Assembly (NCBI GenBank): GCA_002715965.1
Contig: PBAL01000035.1
Coordinates: 1-48,358 of the forward strand
Direction of reading: 5' to 3'
Origin: Verrucomicrobiales bacterium
GTDB lineage: Bacteria; Verrucomicrobiota; Verrucomicrobiia; Limisphaerales; JAYPXF01
Length of the DNA: 48,358 bases
In this document: positions 8,432 through 17,644 of the stretch, one piece after another
Layout: each line of letters opens with the position of its first letter
Numbering within the stretch: the stretch's first letter is position 1
Translations under genes and position numbers: made by a program
Notes under the pieces: generated by a model
What the model was told of the DNA's origin: nothing
The model's database searches: none
The model's input: only the letters and a program-made list of their open reading frames with translations

Positions 8432-8752
8432 TCAGGTCTTCTTCTGGGTCACGCTCGCCTTGAGCACCTCAAGCTTGGTTTCATCCGAGCGGATCATCAC
8501 GGTATCGTCCTTGACCGAAATGACGGTCCCAACGATCCCCCCGTTGGTGTACACGTGATCGCCCTTGGAGAGGGTCTTGCGCATCTCTTCGCGCTGGCGT
8601 TCCTGCTTCATCTGCGGACGCAGGAGGATGAACCAGAAGACAAAGATCATCACCAGCAAGGGCACCATGTTCATCCAGACAGGAGGTGCTTCCGCGCCCT
8701 TTTGCGCGGGACCGGCCATGGCCAGTAAAATCATCAGATTCCCGAAAAACAT
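8432..8752 (-). CDS. yajC: YajC, Sec translocase accessory subunit
   Basis: A small single-span inner-membrane protein of the YajC family, which associates with SecDF. It has one strong helix (MVPLLVMIFVFWFILLRPQ) followed by the diagnostic cytoplasmic block RPQMKQERQREEMRKTLSKG and DHVYTNGGIVGTVISVKDD. The frame is open up to a TTG at 8773. I prefer the ATG at 8752 (MFFGNLMILL), giving 106 residues; a further ATG at 8734 is also possible, and no strong ribosome site decides between them. secDF follows after a short gap. A putative promoter box (GCCTACGTATTTT on this strand) lies directly upstream at 8772-8784. Confidence 0.9.
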   Translation of the reverse strand: MFFGNLMILLAMAGPAQKGAEAPPVWMNMVPLLVMIFVFWFILLRPQMKQERQREEMRKTLSKGDHVYTNGGIVGTVISVKDDTVMIRSDETKLEVLKASVTQKKT

Positions 8753-8771
8753 ATGCAAAATTGAGCCGGAC

Positions 8772-8784
8772 AAAATACGTAGGC
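8772..8784 (-). promoter_or_regulatory. Putative promoter box upstream of yajC-secDF
   Basis: On the minus strand the sequence reads GCCTACGTATTTT, preceded by a possible -35 (TTGCCA) with about 16 bases between it and TATTTT. The same 13-base word recurs in the same orientation at 13100-13112, upstream of the large surface-protein gene. The function is inferred from position and recurrence only. Confidence 0.35.
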
Positions 8785-8920
8785 CAACCTTTTTGGCAAG
8801 AGAAACATTCGTGCTTCAGAAGCGATGGTCCAGCTACGGCTGACGCGATCACACTGCGATCGGTGAAAGCGGGTTGAAGGTGTGGGGAAAAACGACCCGC
8901 TTCGCATCAATGGTCTTCGG

Positions 8921-11900
8921 TCATGGGCGACGGAGGCGGAAGAACTGAAGGTTGGTCGAAAGCGAGTTGGTCATGTAATACCGGCCGTTGGTGATGACGA
9001 GGGGCACGTTCCGGTCCTGCCACGGCACGCCAATCAGCGCATTGATCTTCTCCTGCACGATGTAACCGGAATGTTCCACCGGCCAGGAGAAGATGACGTT
9101 GGGCGGGTTCAGCGTAAAACTCAGGCTCAGCGGGGTGGACGGGATGCCCGCGTATCTGCTGATGAAGACGTCCGTTCCCCCCGCACTTTGCGCGGAATGA
9201 CTGCCCACGACGACTTCGCCAGTGAAGGAACCGGCCACTGTCTGATCTCCAACCGCGCTGAGCGCGATGGCATTGCCAATGTCGCCACCGGAAGATTCGC
9301 CTCCGGCCTGCTGGAAGTTCCTCACCTGCCCATCGGGTTGCAGTTCCAAGACGAATAGATCGAGGGTGTTCTTGATGCTGGAAAACGTTGCGACCCCAAT
9401 GGTGGCGTCCCCGGCAAAGTAGCCGGTGAGGAATACATTTCCGGCCGGGCCGATGGTTACCCCGCGTACCGAGGCAACAGAACCACCACCGATAGCCTGC
9501 AGCCAGACGGCGTTCCCGTTGGCATCCAGGCGCGCGACAAAACCGTCCTGCACAGAATTGGCGGATCTCGTCAATTGCAGGGCACCCGCGCTCAAGATCG
9601 AATTGAACTCACCCCCAACAAAAATGTTGCCCGACGCGTCCAATGCCAAGTTGAGTGCGGCTTCGTTGCCCGGTCCTCCCAGGCTTTGGTTCCACATGAG
9701 CGTGCCCGAGGTGTTGTATTTGGCGACGAAGCCGTCAATCCCACCTTGATTGGTGATCACATTGGCCAGACCAATGCTGGTGCTCTGGAACACCCCGGCA
9801 ATGACCACGTTCCCAAGGTTGTCTGTAGCGACAGCGTGCGCCACGTCGTTGGCGTGACCGGGATTGTCTCCCAGTTTGCGCGCCCAGATGCGTGTGCCAT
9901 CGCTGCCATACTTGACGAGCAGGATGCGTCCGGTGTTGGTGATCACAGTAGTTCCAAAGGTGGTCTGGAAAGAAGACCCACAGATATAGACATCCCCGGC
10001 TGCCGTGACGGACACGCTTCGCCCGAGATCGTTTGCAAACACCGCACCTTCATGCCGCGCCCAAAGCGTCGTTCCGTTCGTGTCAAACTTCGCCACGTAG
10101 ATGTCGGTGAAGGAAGAAGGATTGTGGTTGGTGAGATTGATCGCACCGCTGATCGTGCCCGAGAACGATCCGACGATCACCGGATTGCCGTTGGTATCGA
10201 CCGCCACATCATTGGCAAAATCTGATCCCGTCCCGCCAATCTGACGGATCCACTGAATCTGGCCGGAGGTATTCAGTTTTGCGAGGAAGGCGTCTTCGAG
10301 CCCGGCACTGGTCAGGCTGTTCGTTTCAAAATGCCCGACGAGGTTGAAGTGTCCGACGACATAGATACTGCCGTCGGGAGCGATGGCAACCGAGCGGGCT
10401 TCGTCCGCACCAAGCCCCCCCAGTCCGGAGGTCCAGGGCACGTATGAATTCGCACCGAGCACATGCAGACGCGCCAAGCTGCTGGTCACACTGCCGAAGT
10501 TGTTCGAAGCCCACACCCCATAGAATCCATTGTCGAACAGTTGCGCGCTAGGAAACACGAGATTCATGTTCGTCTGCCCGGGCAGGTTGGTGCCATCACG
10601 CGTCCATTGAACCTGCACCGGCGCGGAGCCAGCCACATGCACATCGAGCGCCGCCGAACCGCCCGCGCTGATCTGATGTCCTAGCGGTTGTCTGAGGATG
10701 ACAGGTGCCGAGTTCACACTGACCAATGCGTTGGAACTGACGGACGTGCCTATGGCATTGGTCACCACGACAGAGTACGTGCCCTGATTGGTGAAATGTG
10801 AAACATCCACGCGATAGGTCGGATCGCTCGCGCCGGGAATCGGAACTCCGTTCAACTGCCACTGATAGAAGAACGGTTGTAGACCGAAGTTCTGGACGTT
10901 CAGTGAAAAGGCATCACCCGCGTTCACGGTCAATCCCACGGGATGAGTAATGAAACGCGGACCGGTGTTCACCGCGAGGAAGGCTGTCTCGCTCAATGCA
11001 AAACCATGCGAGTTGAAAACGACAACAGTGTATGCCGTTTCATCCGCTGCGGCGATGTTCGTCAGTGTCAGGATCGGCGAAGTCGCTCCCGGGATGTTCA
11101 ATCCGGCTTTGCGCCATTGATACAACAACGGCGCCTCTCCCACCGCTGCAACTGTGAACGACGTCGTCCCGCCTTCCGGCGCAATCTGGCTCTGCGGTTG
11201 CAAGGTGATGATCGGCTGGGGCGTCACCACGTTCAGCGATACGGGAAGAGTCCGGCCGGAACCCTCGGTATTCGAGGCGGTCGCGAAATATATTCCCGCA
11301 TCCTCCAACTGCACGTTGGTGATCACGAGATTGCTCCCATTCTGGTTCGGGATGGAAACGCCATCGCGGAACCAGTTATACGTGATCGTTGGCGCGCCTT
11401 CCGCCATTGCTGTGAGTGTGACGTTCACACCCTCGAAAACCGTTTGGCCTCCTGAGACGAAGGTAAAATACGGAGCAGCATTGGTCTGCGGTTCGGTCGT
11501 GGTCATCTGATCCACGATCGTGAGCGTCTTTGATGCACCGTCGACACGGGCAACATACCAATACGCCCCATCGGGCGCAGTCGGCACACCGCGCGACAAC
11601 ACTTCTCCGGCGGATGTGAATATACGGACCTCGGCCGATGAATTGGTCAGGCTTGGGAAGCCACTCAAATTGTGCACGTAATAATGATAGGCCCCGGGAA
11701 ACAGGTTCGTAATGGTAATGGTCTCCGGGCCAAAGCTGGAAGCGTCGTCAACATCCAGGTTCGCAAATGGCGTGGTGGTCAGGCTGCCGCGATTGTAGAA
11801 GGCGATGTGATGAGTGAAGTTGCTGATGACGGGCGTCAGCAAATGACTGTCCAGATCGAATGGCAGCTGTCCCCACGTGAGCACGGTCCGCATGGAATTG

Positions 11901-12922
11901 TCGTTGTCGATCGTCGGCGACATCGCGAAGGAAAGATTGTTGATGGGCTGGGTGCTCAGCGAGATCTGGTTGGAAATGGACGCGTATCCCATCCGCGACG
12001 CCTGGACCACCGATGGTCTCGGATTGAGGTTCGATATCTGGTAATTCCCCGAGAGATCCGAGAGCCCTGTCTCGCCCAAAACGGACACCAGGACATTCGG
12101 GAGGACGAGGCCGGTGACGGCATCGCGCACCGTTCCACTCAGGCTGGTCAACTGCGGACTGACAGAGATCTGACCGGGATTGCTGAACAGATGCGCGATC
12201 TCCGTTTCCTGCAAGGCACGATCGTAGAGTTGGAGATCGTCAATCTCACCATTGAAGAATTCCGTGTAGCCCGTTCCATCGTGGCGTGCTCCGACCACCA
12301 GGGGATTGCTCAGGTCGATAAAGGGCTCAACCGGCTTGGTGTCTTCCAGCGGGAGTCCATCCACGTAGATCTTCTTGGATCCGCCGTTTTGATGCGTCAC
12401 GACCACGTGATGCCAGTTTCCATCCGTAATGGGCGTGACTGAGATGGGTGTCACACCGCTGGAAATCACTCCCGCTCCGCCGACATGAAAGGCGACCGTC
12501 CCCGGCGTAATCCCCTGTGCGTCCGAGCTGACCTGCAACGCGTAGCCATCCGCTGAATTCGGACGATTCCGGGAAAGAATCGTCATGTTCTGCTGAGTTT
12601 CTCCCGCAGAGGTCTTCACCCACAACGAGATGGAAAAGTTTGCGTTGGTGAACGGAAAAATCTGTCCGAAGTCCACCGCGGCATTTCCAACTGCGATCAG
12701 CGAAAGCGAGTTTCCGGACACCCCGCCTGCGGTGAAGGCCGAACTGCCAACCAGCGTTCCCGGTGCGCCCCCGATCGAGTCGACTGCCGTTCTCTGCTGC
12801 ACTCCCTCGTCAAAGCGCCAATGCGCCACCGGACCAACTGTGGCGGCTTGCACAGTGATCGTGGCCGAGCACAAAAACCCAAGGATTATTGCGTTCAACC
12901 ATGGATTTTCCCCTTTATGCAT
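8921..12922 (-). CDS. Large secreted LamG / carboxypeptidase-regulatory / Ig / SBBP-repeat protein
   Basis: A 1,333-residue exported protein. After a signal peptide (NAIILGFLCSATITVQA) come: a LamG/concanavalin-like domain (about 25-245, HWRFDEG and DDLQLYDRALQETEIAHLF); a carboxypeptidase-regulatory-like beta sandwich (about 258-335, SGTVRDAVTGLVLPNVLVSV); a YfaP-like domain (about 345-470, LTWGQLPFDLDSHL); four Ig-like domains (about 485-840, each with a YxW..G and a DxGxYxxxxxN motif); and a propeller of SBBP-type repeats (about 855-1230, FLAKLNTSGQIQWIRQIGGT and variants). The last 80 residues end FFRLRRP, as in many verrucomicrobial surface proteins. No enzyme motif was seen. The role is probably adhesion or glycan binding at the cell surface. 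It appears to be a single-gene unit. Confidence 0.85.
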   Translation of the reverse strand: MHKGENPWLNAIILGFLCSATITVQAATVGPVAHWRFDEGVQQRTAVDSIGGAPGTLVGSSAFTAGGVSGNSLSLIAVGNAAVDFGQIFPFTNANFSISLWVKTSAGETQQNMTILSRNRPNSADGYALQVSSDAQGITPGTVAFHVGGAGVISSGVTPISVTPITDGNWHHVVVTHQNGGSKKIYVDGLPLEDTKPVEPFIDLSNPLVVGARHDGTGYTEFFNGEIDDLQLYDRALQETEIAHLFSNPGQISVSPQLTSLSGTVRDAVTGLVLPNVLVSVLGETGLSDLSGNYQISNLNPRPSVVQASRMGYASISNQISLSTQPINNLSFAMSPTIDNDNSMRTVLTWGQLPFDLDSHLLTPVISNFTHHIAFYNRGSLTTTPFANLDVDDASSFGPETITITNLFPGAYHYYVHNLSGFPSLTNSSAEVRIFTSAGEVLSRGVPTAPDGAYWYVARVDGASKTLTIVDQMTTTEPQTNAAPYFTFVSGGQTVFEGVNVTLTAMAEGAPTITYNWFRDGVSIPNQNGSNLVITNVQLEDAGIYFATASNTEGSGRTLPVSLNVVTPQPIITLQPQSQIAPEGGTTSFTVAAVGEAPLLYQWRKAGLNIPGATSPILTLTNIAAADETAYTVVVFNSHGFALSETAFLAVNTGPRFITHPVGLTVNAGDAFSLNVQNFGLQPFFYQWQLNGVPIPGASDPTYRVDVSHFTNQGTYSVVVTNAIGTSVSSNALVSVNSAPVILRQPLGHQISAGGSAALDVHVAGSAPVQVQWTRDGTNLPGQTNMNLVFPSAQLFDNGFYGVWASNNFGSVTSSLARLHVLGANSYVPWTSGLGGLGADEARSVAIAPDGSIYVVGHFNLVGHFETNSLTSAGLEDAFLAKLNTSGQIQWIRQIGGTGSDFANDVAVDTNGNPVIVGSFSGTISGAINLTNHNPSSFTDIYVAKFDTNGTTLWARHEGAVFANDLGRSVSVTAAGDVYICGSSFQTTFGTTVITNTGRILLVKYGSDGTRIWARKLGDNPGHANDVAHAVATDNLGNVVIAGVFQSTSIGLANVITNQGGIDGFVAKYNTSGTLMWNQSLGGPGNEAALNLALDASGNIFVGGEFNSILSAGALQLTRSANSVQDGFVARLDANGNAVWLQAIGGGSVASVRGVTIGPAGNVFLTGYFAGDATIGVATFSSIKNTLDLFVLELQPDGQVRNFQQAGGESSGGDIGNAIALSAVGDQTVAGSFTGEVVVGSHSAQSAGGTDVFISRYAGIPSTPLSLSFTLNPPNVIFSWPVEHSGYIVQEKINALIGVPWQDRNVPLVITNGRYYMTNSLSTNLQFFRLRRP

Positions 12923-13099
12923 GGCGGATGGAGGCTAGTTCAGCGGTTCTTAGTCGTTCAAGATTAAAGAGTTACAAAGCCCTAGACACCTTGTAGCCGG
13001 GAATCTCAGCGCTCGAGTTCTCTTCCACATACGACCGCGATGGTCGCAGTTGTGGACGGTCACGAGTGTCTCCTGAAGTTAGGCTTGGTCAAATACGCG

Positions 13100-13112
13100 A
13101 AAATACGTAGGC
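13100..13112 (-). promoter_or_regulatory. Second copy of the GCCTACGTATTTT box
   Basis: The minus strand reads GCCTACGTATTTT, identical over 13 bases to the word before yajC. It is about 180 bases upstream of the large surface-protein start and lies in the gap after the DUF1501 gene. A related word, TACGTAAGTATT, precedes the pseudopilin gene. A promoter role is inferred only. The rest of this 268-base gap shows no gene. Confidence 0.3.
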
Positions 13113-13190
13113 ATACGATCCCTTAGATGCGCAGGGATGGGGAAAAGTTTCGAAATAGAATGTAAAACAATTGCTGCCCGCGAGACGCGC

Positions 13191-14648
13191 TCACGCCAAC
13201 ACGTCCCCGATCACGTTTCCTCCGACATCGGTCAGGCTCTCGTCCCGTCCCTGATGGAAATAGGTAAGCGTTTCGTGATCGAGTCCCATCAGGTGGAGAA
13301 TTGTGGCGTGCAGGTCGTGGAGATGAACCTTGTTGGTCATGGATTCGAAGCCGAACTCGTCGGTCTCACCATATTTTATCCCGCCCTTCACCCCGCCACC
13401 GGCGAGCCACATCGAGAATCCGTACGGATTGTGGTTACGGCCGGGGGCGTTTTTGCCTTCGCTGAATGGCATGCGCCCGAACTCGCCACCCCAGACCACG
13501 AGGGTTTCTTCCAGAAGGCCACGTTGTTCCAGATCAGTAAGCAGCGCGGAGATGGGCTGGTCCACCTCGGCACCGTGCCGGCCGTGATTGGATTCAATCC
13601 CCGCATGGGCATCCCAGGTCTCTTCCAAGTGCCCGCCACCGGAATACAACTGTATGAAGCGCACTCCACGTTCGACAAGTCGACGAGCGATCAGGCAGTT
13701 GCGTCCGTATTCGTCCGTGGGTTGTTTGCCGATACCGTAGAGATCGAGGGTCTGGCGAGATTCCTGTGCCAGGTCCACTGCCTCGGGGGTGGCGGACTGC
13801 ATCCGATAGGCGAGCTCGTAACTGCTGATTCGCGACGCCAGATCCGCAGCGCCGGGACGGGCACTCAGGTGGCGCTGATTCAGCTCGGCCAGAAGATCGA
13901 GTTGCTGGCGCTGTGCCTGCCGGCTCAGATGCCGCGGGCCTTTCAGATCGAGGATCGGATCGCCAACCGGTCGAAACAAGGTTCCGGCATAAGTCGCAGG
14001 CATGAATCCACTGGACCAATTGGGTTGGCCGCTGATGGGCCCGCCTCGTTTGTCCAGGATGGTCACGTAGCCGGGCAGGTTTTCGTTTTCCGTTCCGAGC
14101 CCATAAACCGCCCAGCTTCCAAGCGACGGACGGCCGATGAGCGTTTTGCCTGTGTTCATCGCCACCAGCGCGGAACCATGTGCGTGGCTGTCTGTATGAC
14201 AGGAATTCAACACACAAAGTTTGTCCGCATGGTTGCGGACCATCGGGAAGTAATCCGAGATCATCAAACCGCTTTGGCCGCCGGGGCGGAACTTCCGCCA
14301 AGCTGGAGTGAGATAGCCGACCTTGCGATTGCCGGAGTTGATGTATTCCTTGTCGGCCGGGAGTTGTTTGCCGGAGTACTTCTCCAACTCCGGTTTGTGG
14401 TCGAACAGATCCACCTGCGAGGGCGCGCCGTTCATCATCAGGAAGATGCAGGACTTCGCCTTGGTCTTCAGCTGGGTGGCGCGTGGATTCAGCGGATTGC
14501 TGGTAGAAGCCCTGGCGCGCCCGCTGAAGAAACGATCGCCCGCCAGCAGACTGGCCAGCGCGAGTCCTGTGAAGCCACCACCCATCTCCCAGACAAACTC
14601 GCGCCGACGCGATCGTCCGCAGGGAAACATTGATTTCGAATTGTTCAT
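13191..14648 (-). CDS. DUF1501 domain protein, Tat-type signal
   Basis: A 485-residue DUF1501 protein, a sulfatase-related alkaline-phosphatase-fold family abundant in Planctomycetes and Verrucomicrobia. The N-terminus has a twin-arginine-like signal (RSRRREFVWEMGGGFTGLAL), pointing to folded export. Family blocks are CIFLMMNGAPSQVDLFDHKP, SCHTDSHAHGSALVAMNTG, GERGVRFIQLYSGGG-type sequence (ERGVRFIQLYSGGGHLEETW) and VVWGGEFGRMPFSEG, followed by the GRNHNPYGFSMWLAGGGVKGG block. It follows the DUF1549/DUF1553 gene after only 3 bases, the standard PVC pairing, so the two are one operon. The biochemical activity of the family is not established; polysaccharide catabolism is often suggested. Confidence 0.93.
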   Translation of the reverse strand: MNNSKSMFPCGRSRRREFVWEMGGGFTGLALASLLAGDRFFSGRARASTSNPLNPRATQLKTKAKSCIFLMMNGAPSQVDLFDHKPELEKYSGKQLPADKEYINSGNRKVGYLTPAWRKFRPGGQSGLMISDYFPMVRNHADKLCVLNSCHTDSHAHGSALVAMNTGKTLIGRPSLGSWAVYGLGTENENLPGYVTILDKRGGPISGQPNWSSGFMPATYAGTLFRPVGDPILDLKGPRHLSRQAQRQQLDLLAELNQRHLSARPGAADLASRISSYELAYRMQSATPEAVDLAQESRQTLDLYGIGKQPTDEYGRNCLIARRLVERGVRFIQLYSGGGHLEETWDAHAGIESNHGRHGAEVDQPISALLTDLEQRGLLEETLVVWGGEFGRMPFSEGKNAPGRNHNPYGFSMWLAGGGVKGGIKYGETDEFGFESMTNKVHLHDLHATILHLMGLDHETLTYFHQGRDESLTDVGGNVIGDVLA

Positions 14649-14651
14649 GTT

Positions 14652-17549
14652 TCAGTCGATGAAGATGAATTCATTGGAGTTCAACAGGACGTGGCAGAGG
14701 GAAGCCAGGGCCAGGAATTCGCTGCTTCGTTTTTTGCCGGAATGCGCATCGGGAAGTTCGATTTCATACCGCTCGGCAAGTTCGCGTTCGACCGTGCGAC
14801 GTTCGTGCCGATCGAGCGCGCCATCATAAACGCGAATCTCTGCAATCCCACCCTGCCAGAACTCACCATTGATGTTGCCCTGCTGGCCGATCACCCAGGG
14901 CGTGTCCAATTTGCGGGTGCGTAATGGATTCGATTGCGATTTCAACAGACGACCGTTGTGGTACACGGCGGCCAGGTGCTCTCCATTGACCGCGGTCAGG
15001 ATGAACGGCCGATCGCGGTTGGGAATCGTACCCGCCTTGTTGAACACATCACAAAAGCGAACCGTGTTCTCCGCAGTTAACCCGAGGAAGACCGAACTGC
15101 CCACATTCTCCCCTCGTCGCCAGTTCGAGATGATCTCCCGATGCCCCGGCGGGCCATGATCGTTTGCGACACAGATAATTGTCGCATACTGGCCCTTCAT
15201 CGGCGAGCCGTTGACATCGAGGTAATCCCGCTTGCTGAATTCGATCGTCGGCCGGCCGCCAAAACCATTCGGGTTCAGGACGGGTTGCCGGTCTTCACGT
15301 TTCTGGAAGGCATGACGCCCATTGCCGGAAATATCGGTGATCGACTCGACCTGGCCTTCATTGCGTCGTGTCTTCGCTTGGTCCGCCCGCAGATGCATGC
15401 TCATTTTCGGCGCGAGAGCATCCACACCCGCTTGTCGATCGAACGCATCCCGCTGAACATTCAGGTGGCGATGGGCCAAAAGCAGTTCATCTCGCTTCGG
15501 TTCTCGTTTCAGGATGCTTGTCCAGGCCTGTTCGATTCGTTCCTCGGCTGTTGCGAAGTCATCCGTCAACTTCCCCGCGAGGTATTCGCTGCGCCGATGC
15601 ACGAACGCATTGTTCAACAACGCCAGCGCCTGTGTCGGAACCGTGGTCACATCGCGCTCCCCGCAGGACAAGGTCGTGTCGCACAAATCGAAGGTCGTCA
15701 TCATCGGCGGGAGTAAACCGCGCTTCATGTAGATGTAGAGACTGCGACGGTTCTGCTTCTCCACCGGCGATGCCTTCCACGCGCTGGACTTCCGCGACAG
15801 GCCTTCCAACGCCTCAGGGCTGATCGTCGGCTTGAAGCTGGGTCCTCCCAATGTCAGATCCAATTCCGCGGTGGCCTGCAACATCGAATCGCGCAGGGCC
15901 TCCGCATCCAGTCGTCTCCGCTCCGCCCGCCACCAAAGCCGGTTTCCGGAATCCCGAACGGAGTATTCCTCGCGCTGTGGGTGTAGCGATGACTGCCGCC
16001 AGGTTTCCGAACGGAGAATCAGCCGATGCAAATGTTTGATGCTGCCACCGCTCGACAAGAACTCAGCGGCCAGCCAGTCGAGCAAATCGGGATGCGTCGG
16101 CGGATCAGCCAGAAATCCAAAGTTATTGGGCGTACGAACGATCGCCCTTCCGAAGTGATGCTGCCAGATGCGGTTCACCAGCACGCGGGCTGTGAGTGGA
16201 TTGTCTGGATCCGCAATCCACTTTGCCAACTGAAGTCGCCGTCCAGTTGTCTTGGCACCATCCGGTGGTGGATCAAACCTGCGTTCGAGGCTGGGAATCG
16301 AGGACAGCGACGCAGGAGCAACTTGCTTGCGCGGATGAAGCCGTTCGCCGTTCTTCAGGAGATGCAGCGGACGTGGCTTCGCGGAGATGTCCGTCCAGCC
16401 AAGCACCTTGTCGTAGCCCAATTCATTTGTGGTGGGACCACCAAGCAACCCGCCGCTCCGTGCTGCAATCGGTCCGGGCCAGAATGCCGACCCCATGCGG
16501 TAATAGTCCTCCTGCAGGATCGGATCAAACTTGTGATTATGACATCGCGCGCACTTCACGGTCAGCCCGAGAAAAGCCGACGAGGTCGTGTGCACGATGT
16601 CTTCCAAGCGATCGTATTCATAGTCCGCGGGAATGTTCGGTTCATCATTCCACGCACCCAGTCGCAGAAAACCGGTCGCAACGACCGATTGCTCGCTACG
16701 CGCATCGATCTCATCGCCAGCGAGTTGCTCAAGGATGAAACGACGGAACGGCATGTCATCGTTGAAGGCCTTCACCACCCAATCCCGATAGCGCCAGGCG
16801 TATGGCTTTTCCTGGTCGCGCTCGTATCCGCTGGTCTCCGCGAAGCGTGCAATGTCCAGCCAGTAACGCGCCCAGCGTTCGCCGTAGTGAGGCGATGCCA
16901 GAAGCTCTTCGATTGCGTTCTCCCAGGCCTTGGGCGAATCGTCGGCAACGAACTGATCCAGCTGTTCGCGCGTGGGTGAAAGTCCGGTCAGACTGTAATG
17001 AAGACGGCGGAGCAGCACCCGTTTGTTCGCGCGCGGCGCGGGCTTCATTCCGGCTTGCTGCAACTTGTTCATTACGAACGCGTCGATCGGATGGACCGCA
17101 TTGCCGGAGATCTTCACGCTTGGCGCCTCCGGTCGTTTGATGGGTTGCAATGACCACCAATCCCTTCCGGCGCGATAACGCGTCGTTCGTTCAAACCAGT
17201 CCAGCGTTCTCTGGTCCGGCCAATTCGCACCGGCTTCGATCCACCGTTCCAGGACCGCGATTTCTTTCGCCGGGAGTCGCTGCGAACGTCCTTGTTTTTC
17301 TGGAGGCATTTCACCGGCGCGCACTCTCTCAAGGAGTTTTTCGCGAATGGCGTCCCCTGATTTGCCGCCCTTGGAAAGACCGGCCTCGGATGTCAGCAGC
17401 AGCCCGCCGGAAGGTTCACTACCTTGATGACATTCCAAACACCTCGTGATGAAGATCGGTGCCACGTCCCGCTCGAAATCCACCGCGATCACCGTTGGCG
17501 CGATGAGGGTCGCGAGCAGATAGAGCAACAGATTGCGGGCAAGGGGCAT
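14652..17549 (-). CDS. DUF1549/DUF1553 cytochrome-c-like protein with C-terminal LamG domain
   Basis: A 965-residue secreted protein. After the signal peptide comes a planctomycete-type cytochrome c domain (PSCyt1) with the heme motif CLECH (Cys37, Cys40, His41). Next is DUF1549 (about 130-330, HPIDAFVMNKLQQAGMKPAP, WARYWLDIARFAETSGYERD, VKCARCHNHKFDPI, the last holding a second CxxCH). Then DUF1553 (about 430-700, NPLTARVLVNRIWQHHFGRA, FDLCDTTLSCGERDVTTVPT, ALLNNAFV). A concanavalin/LamG-type domain (about 730-935) is inserted in or appended to the tail, unlike the commonest architecture. It pairs with the DUF1501 gene, 3 bases apart. Extracytoplasmic redox or glycan processing is inferred. 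Confidence 0.92.
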   Translation of the reverse strand: MPLARNLLLYLLATLIAPTVIAVDFERDVAPIFITRCLECHQGSEPSGGLLLTSEAGLSKGGKSGDAIREKLLERVRAGEMPPEKQGRSQRLPAKEIAVLERWIEAGANWPDQRTLDWFERTTRYRAGRDWWSLQPIKRPEAPSVKISGNAVHPIDAFVMNKLQQAGMKPAPRANKRVLLRRLHYSLTGLSPTREQLDQFVADDSPKAWENAIEELLASPHYGERWARYWLDIARFAETSGYERDQEKPYAWRYRDWVVKAFNDDMPFRRFILEQLAGDEIDARSEQSVVATGFLRLGAWNDEPNIPADYEYDRLEDIVHTTSSAFLGLTVKCARCHNHKFDPILQEDYYRMGSAFWPGPIAARSGGLLGGPTTNELGYDKVLGWTDISAKPRPLHLLKNGERLHPRKQVAPASLSSIPSLERRFDPPPDGAKTTGRRLQLAKWIADPDNPLTARVLVNRIWQHHFGRAIVRTPNNFGFLADPPTHPDLLDWLAAEFLSSGGSIKHLHRLILRSETWRQSSLHPQREEYSVRDSGNRLWWRAERRRLDAEALRDSMLQATAELDLTLGGPSFKPTISPEALEGLSRKSSAWKASPVEKQNRRSLYIYMKRGLLPPMMTTFDLCDTTLSCGERDVTTVPTQALALLNNAFVHRRSEYLAGKLTDDFATAEERIEQAWTSILKREPKRDELLLAHRHLNVQRDAFDRQAGVDALAPKMSMHLRADQAKTRRNEGQVESITDISGNGRHAFQKREDRQPVLNPNGFGGRPTIEFSKRDYLDVNGSPMKGQYATIICVANDHGPPGHREIISNWRRGENVGSSVFLGLTAENTVRFCDVFNKAGTIPNRDRPFILTAVNGEHLAAVYHNGRLLKSQSNPLRTRKLDTPWVIGQQGNINGEFWQGGIAEIRVYDGALDRHERRTVERELAERYEIELPDAHSGKKRSSEFLALASLCHVLLNSNEFIFID

Positions 17550-17644
17550 CTCCAGCCATTCGACCCCCGCCCGGGTTAGCCGTCAAGACGGCAAGCGAAT
17601 CGAATTGAGCAGCGATCGACTCGCGGGGCAGAATTCACGCCCTG

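Noticed and set aside
13137..14633. 498-codon open frame on plus
   Set aside because: Antisense to the clearly recognisable DUF1501 gene, with no family resemblance; a by-product of high-GC codon use.
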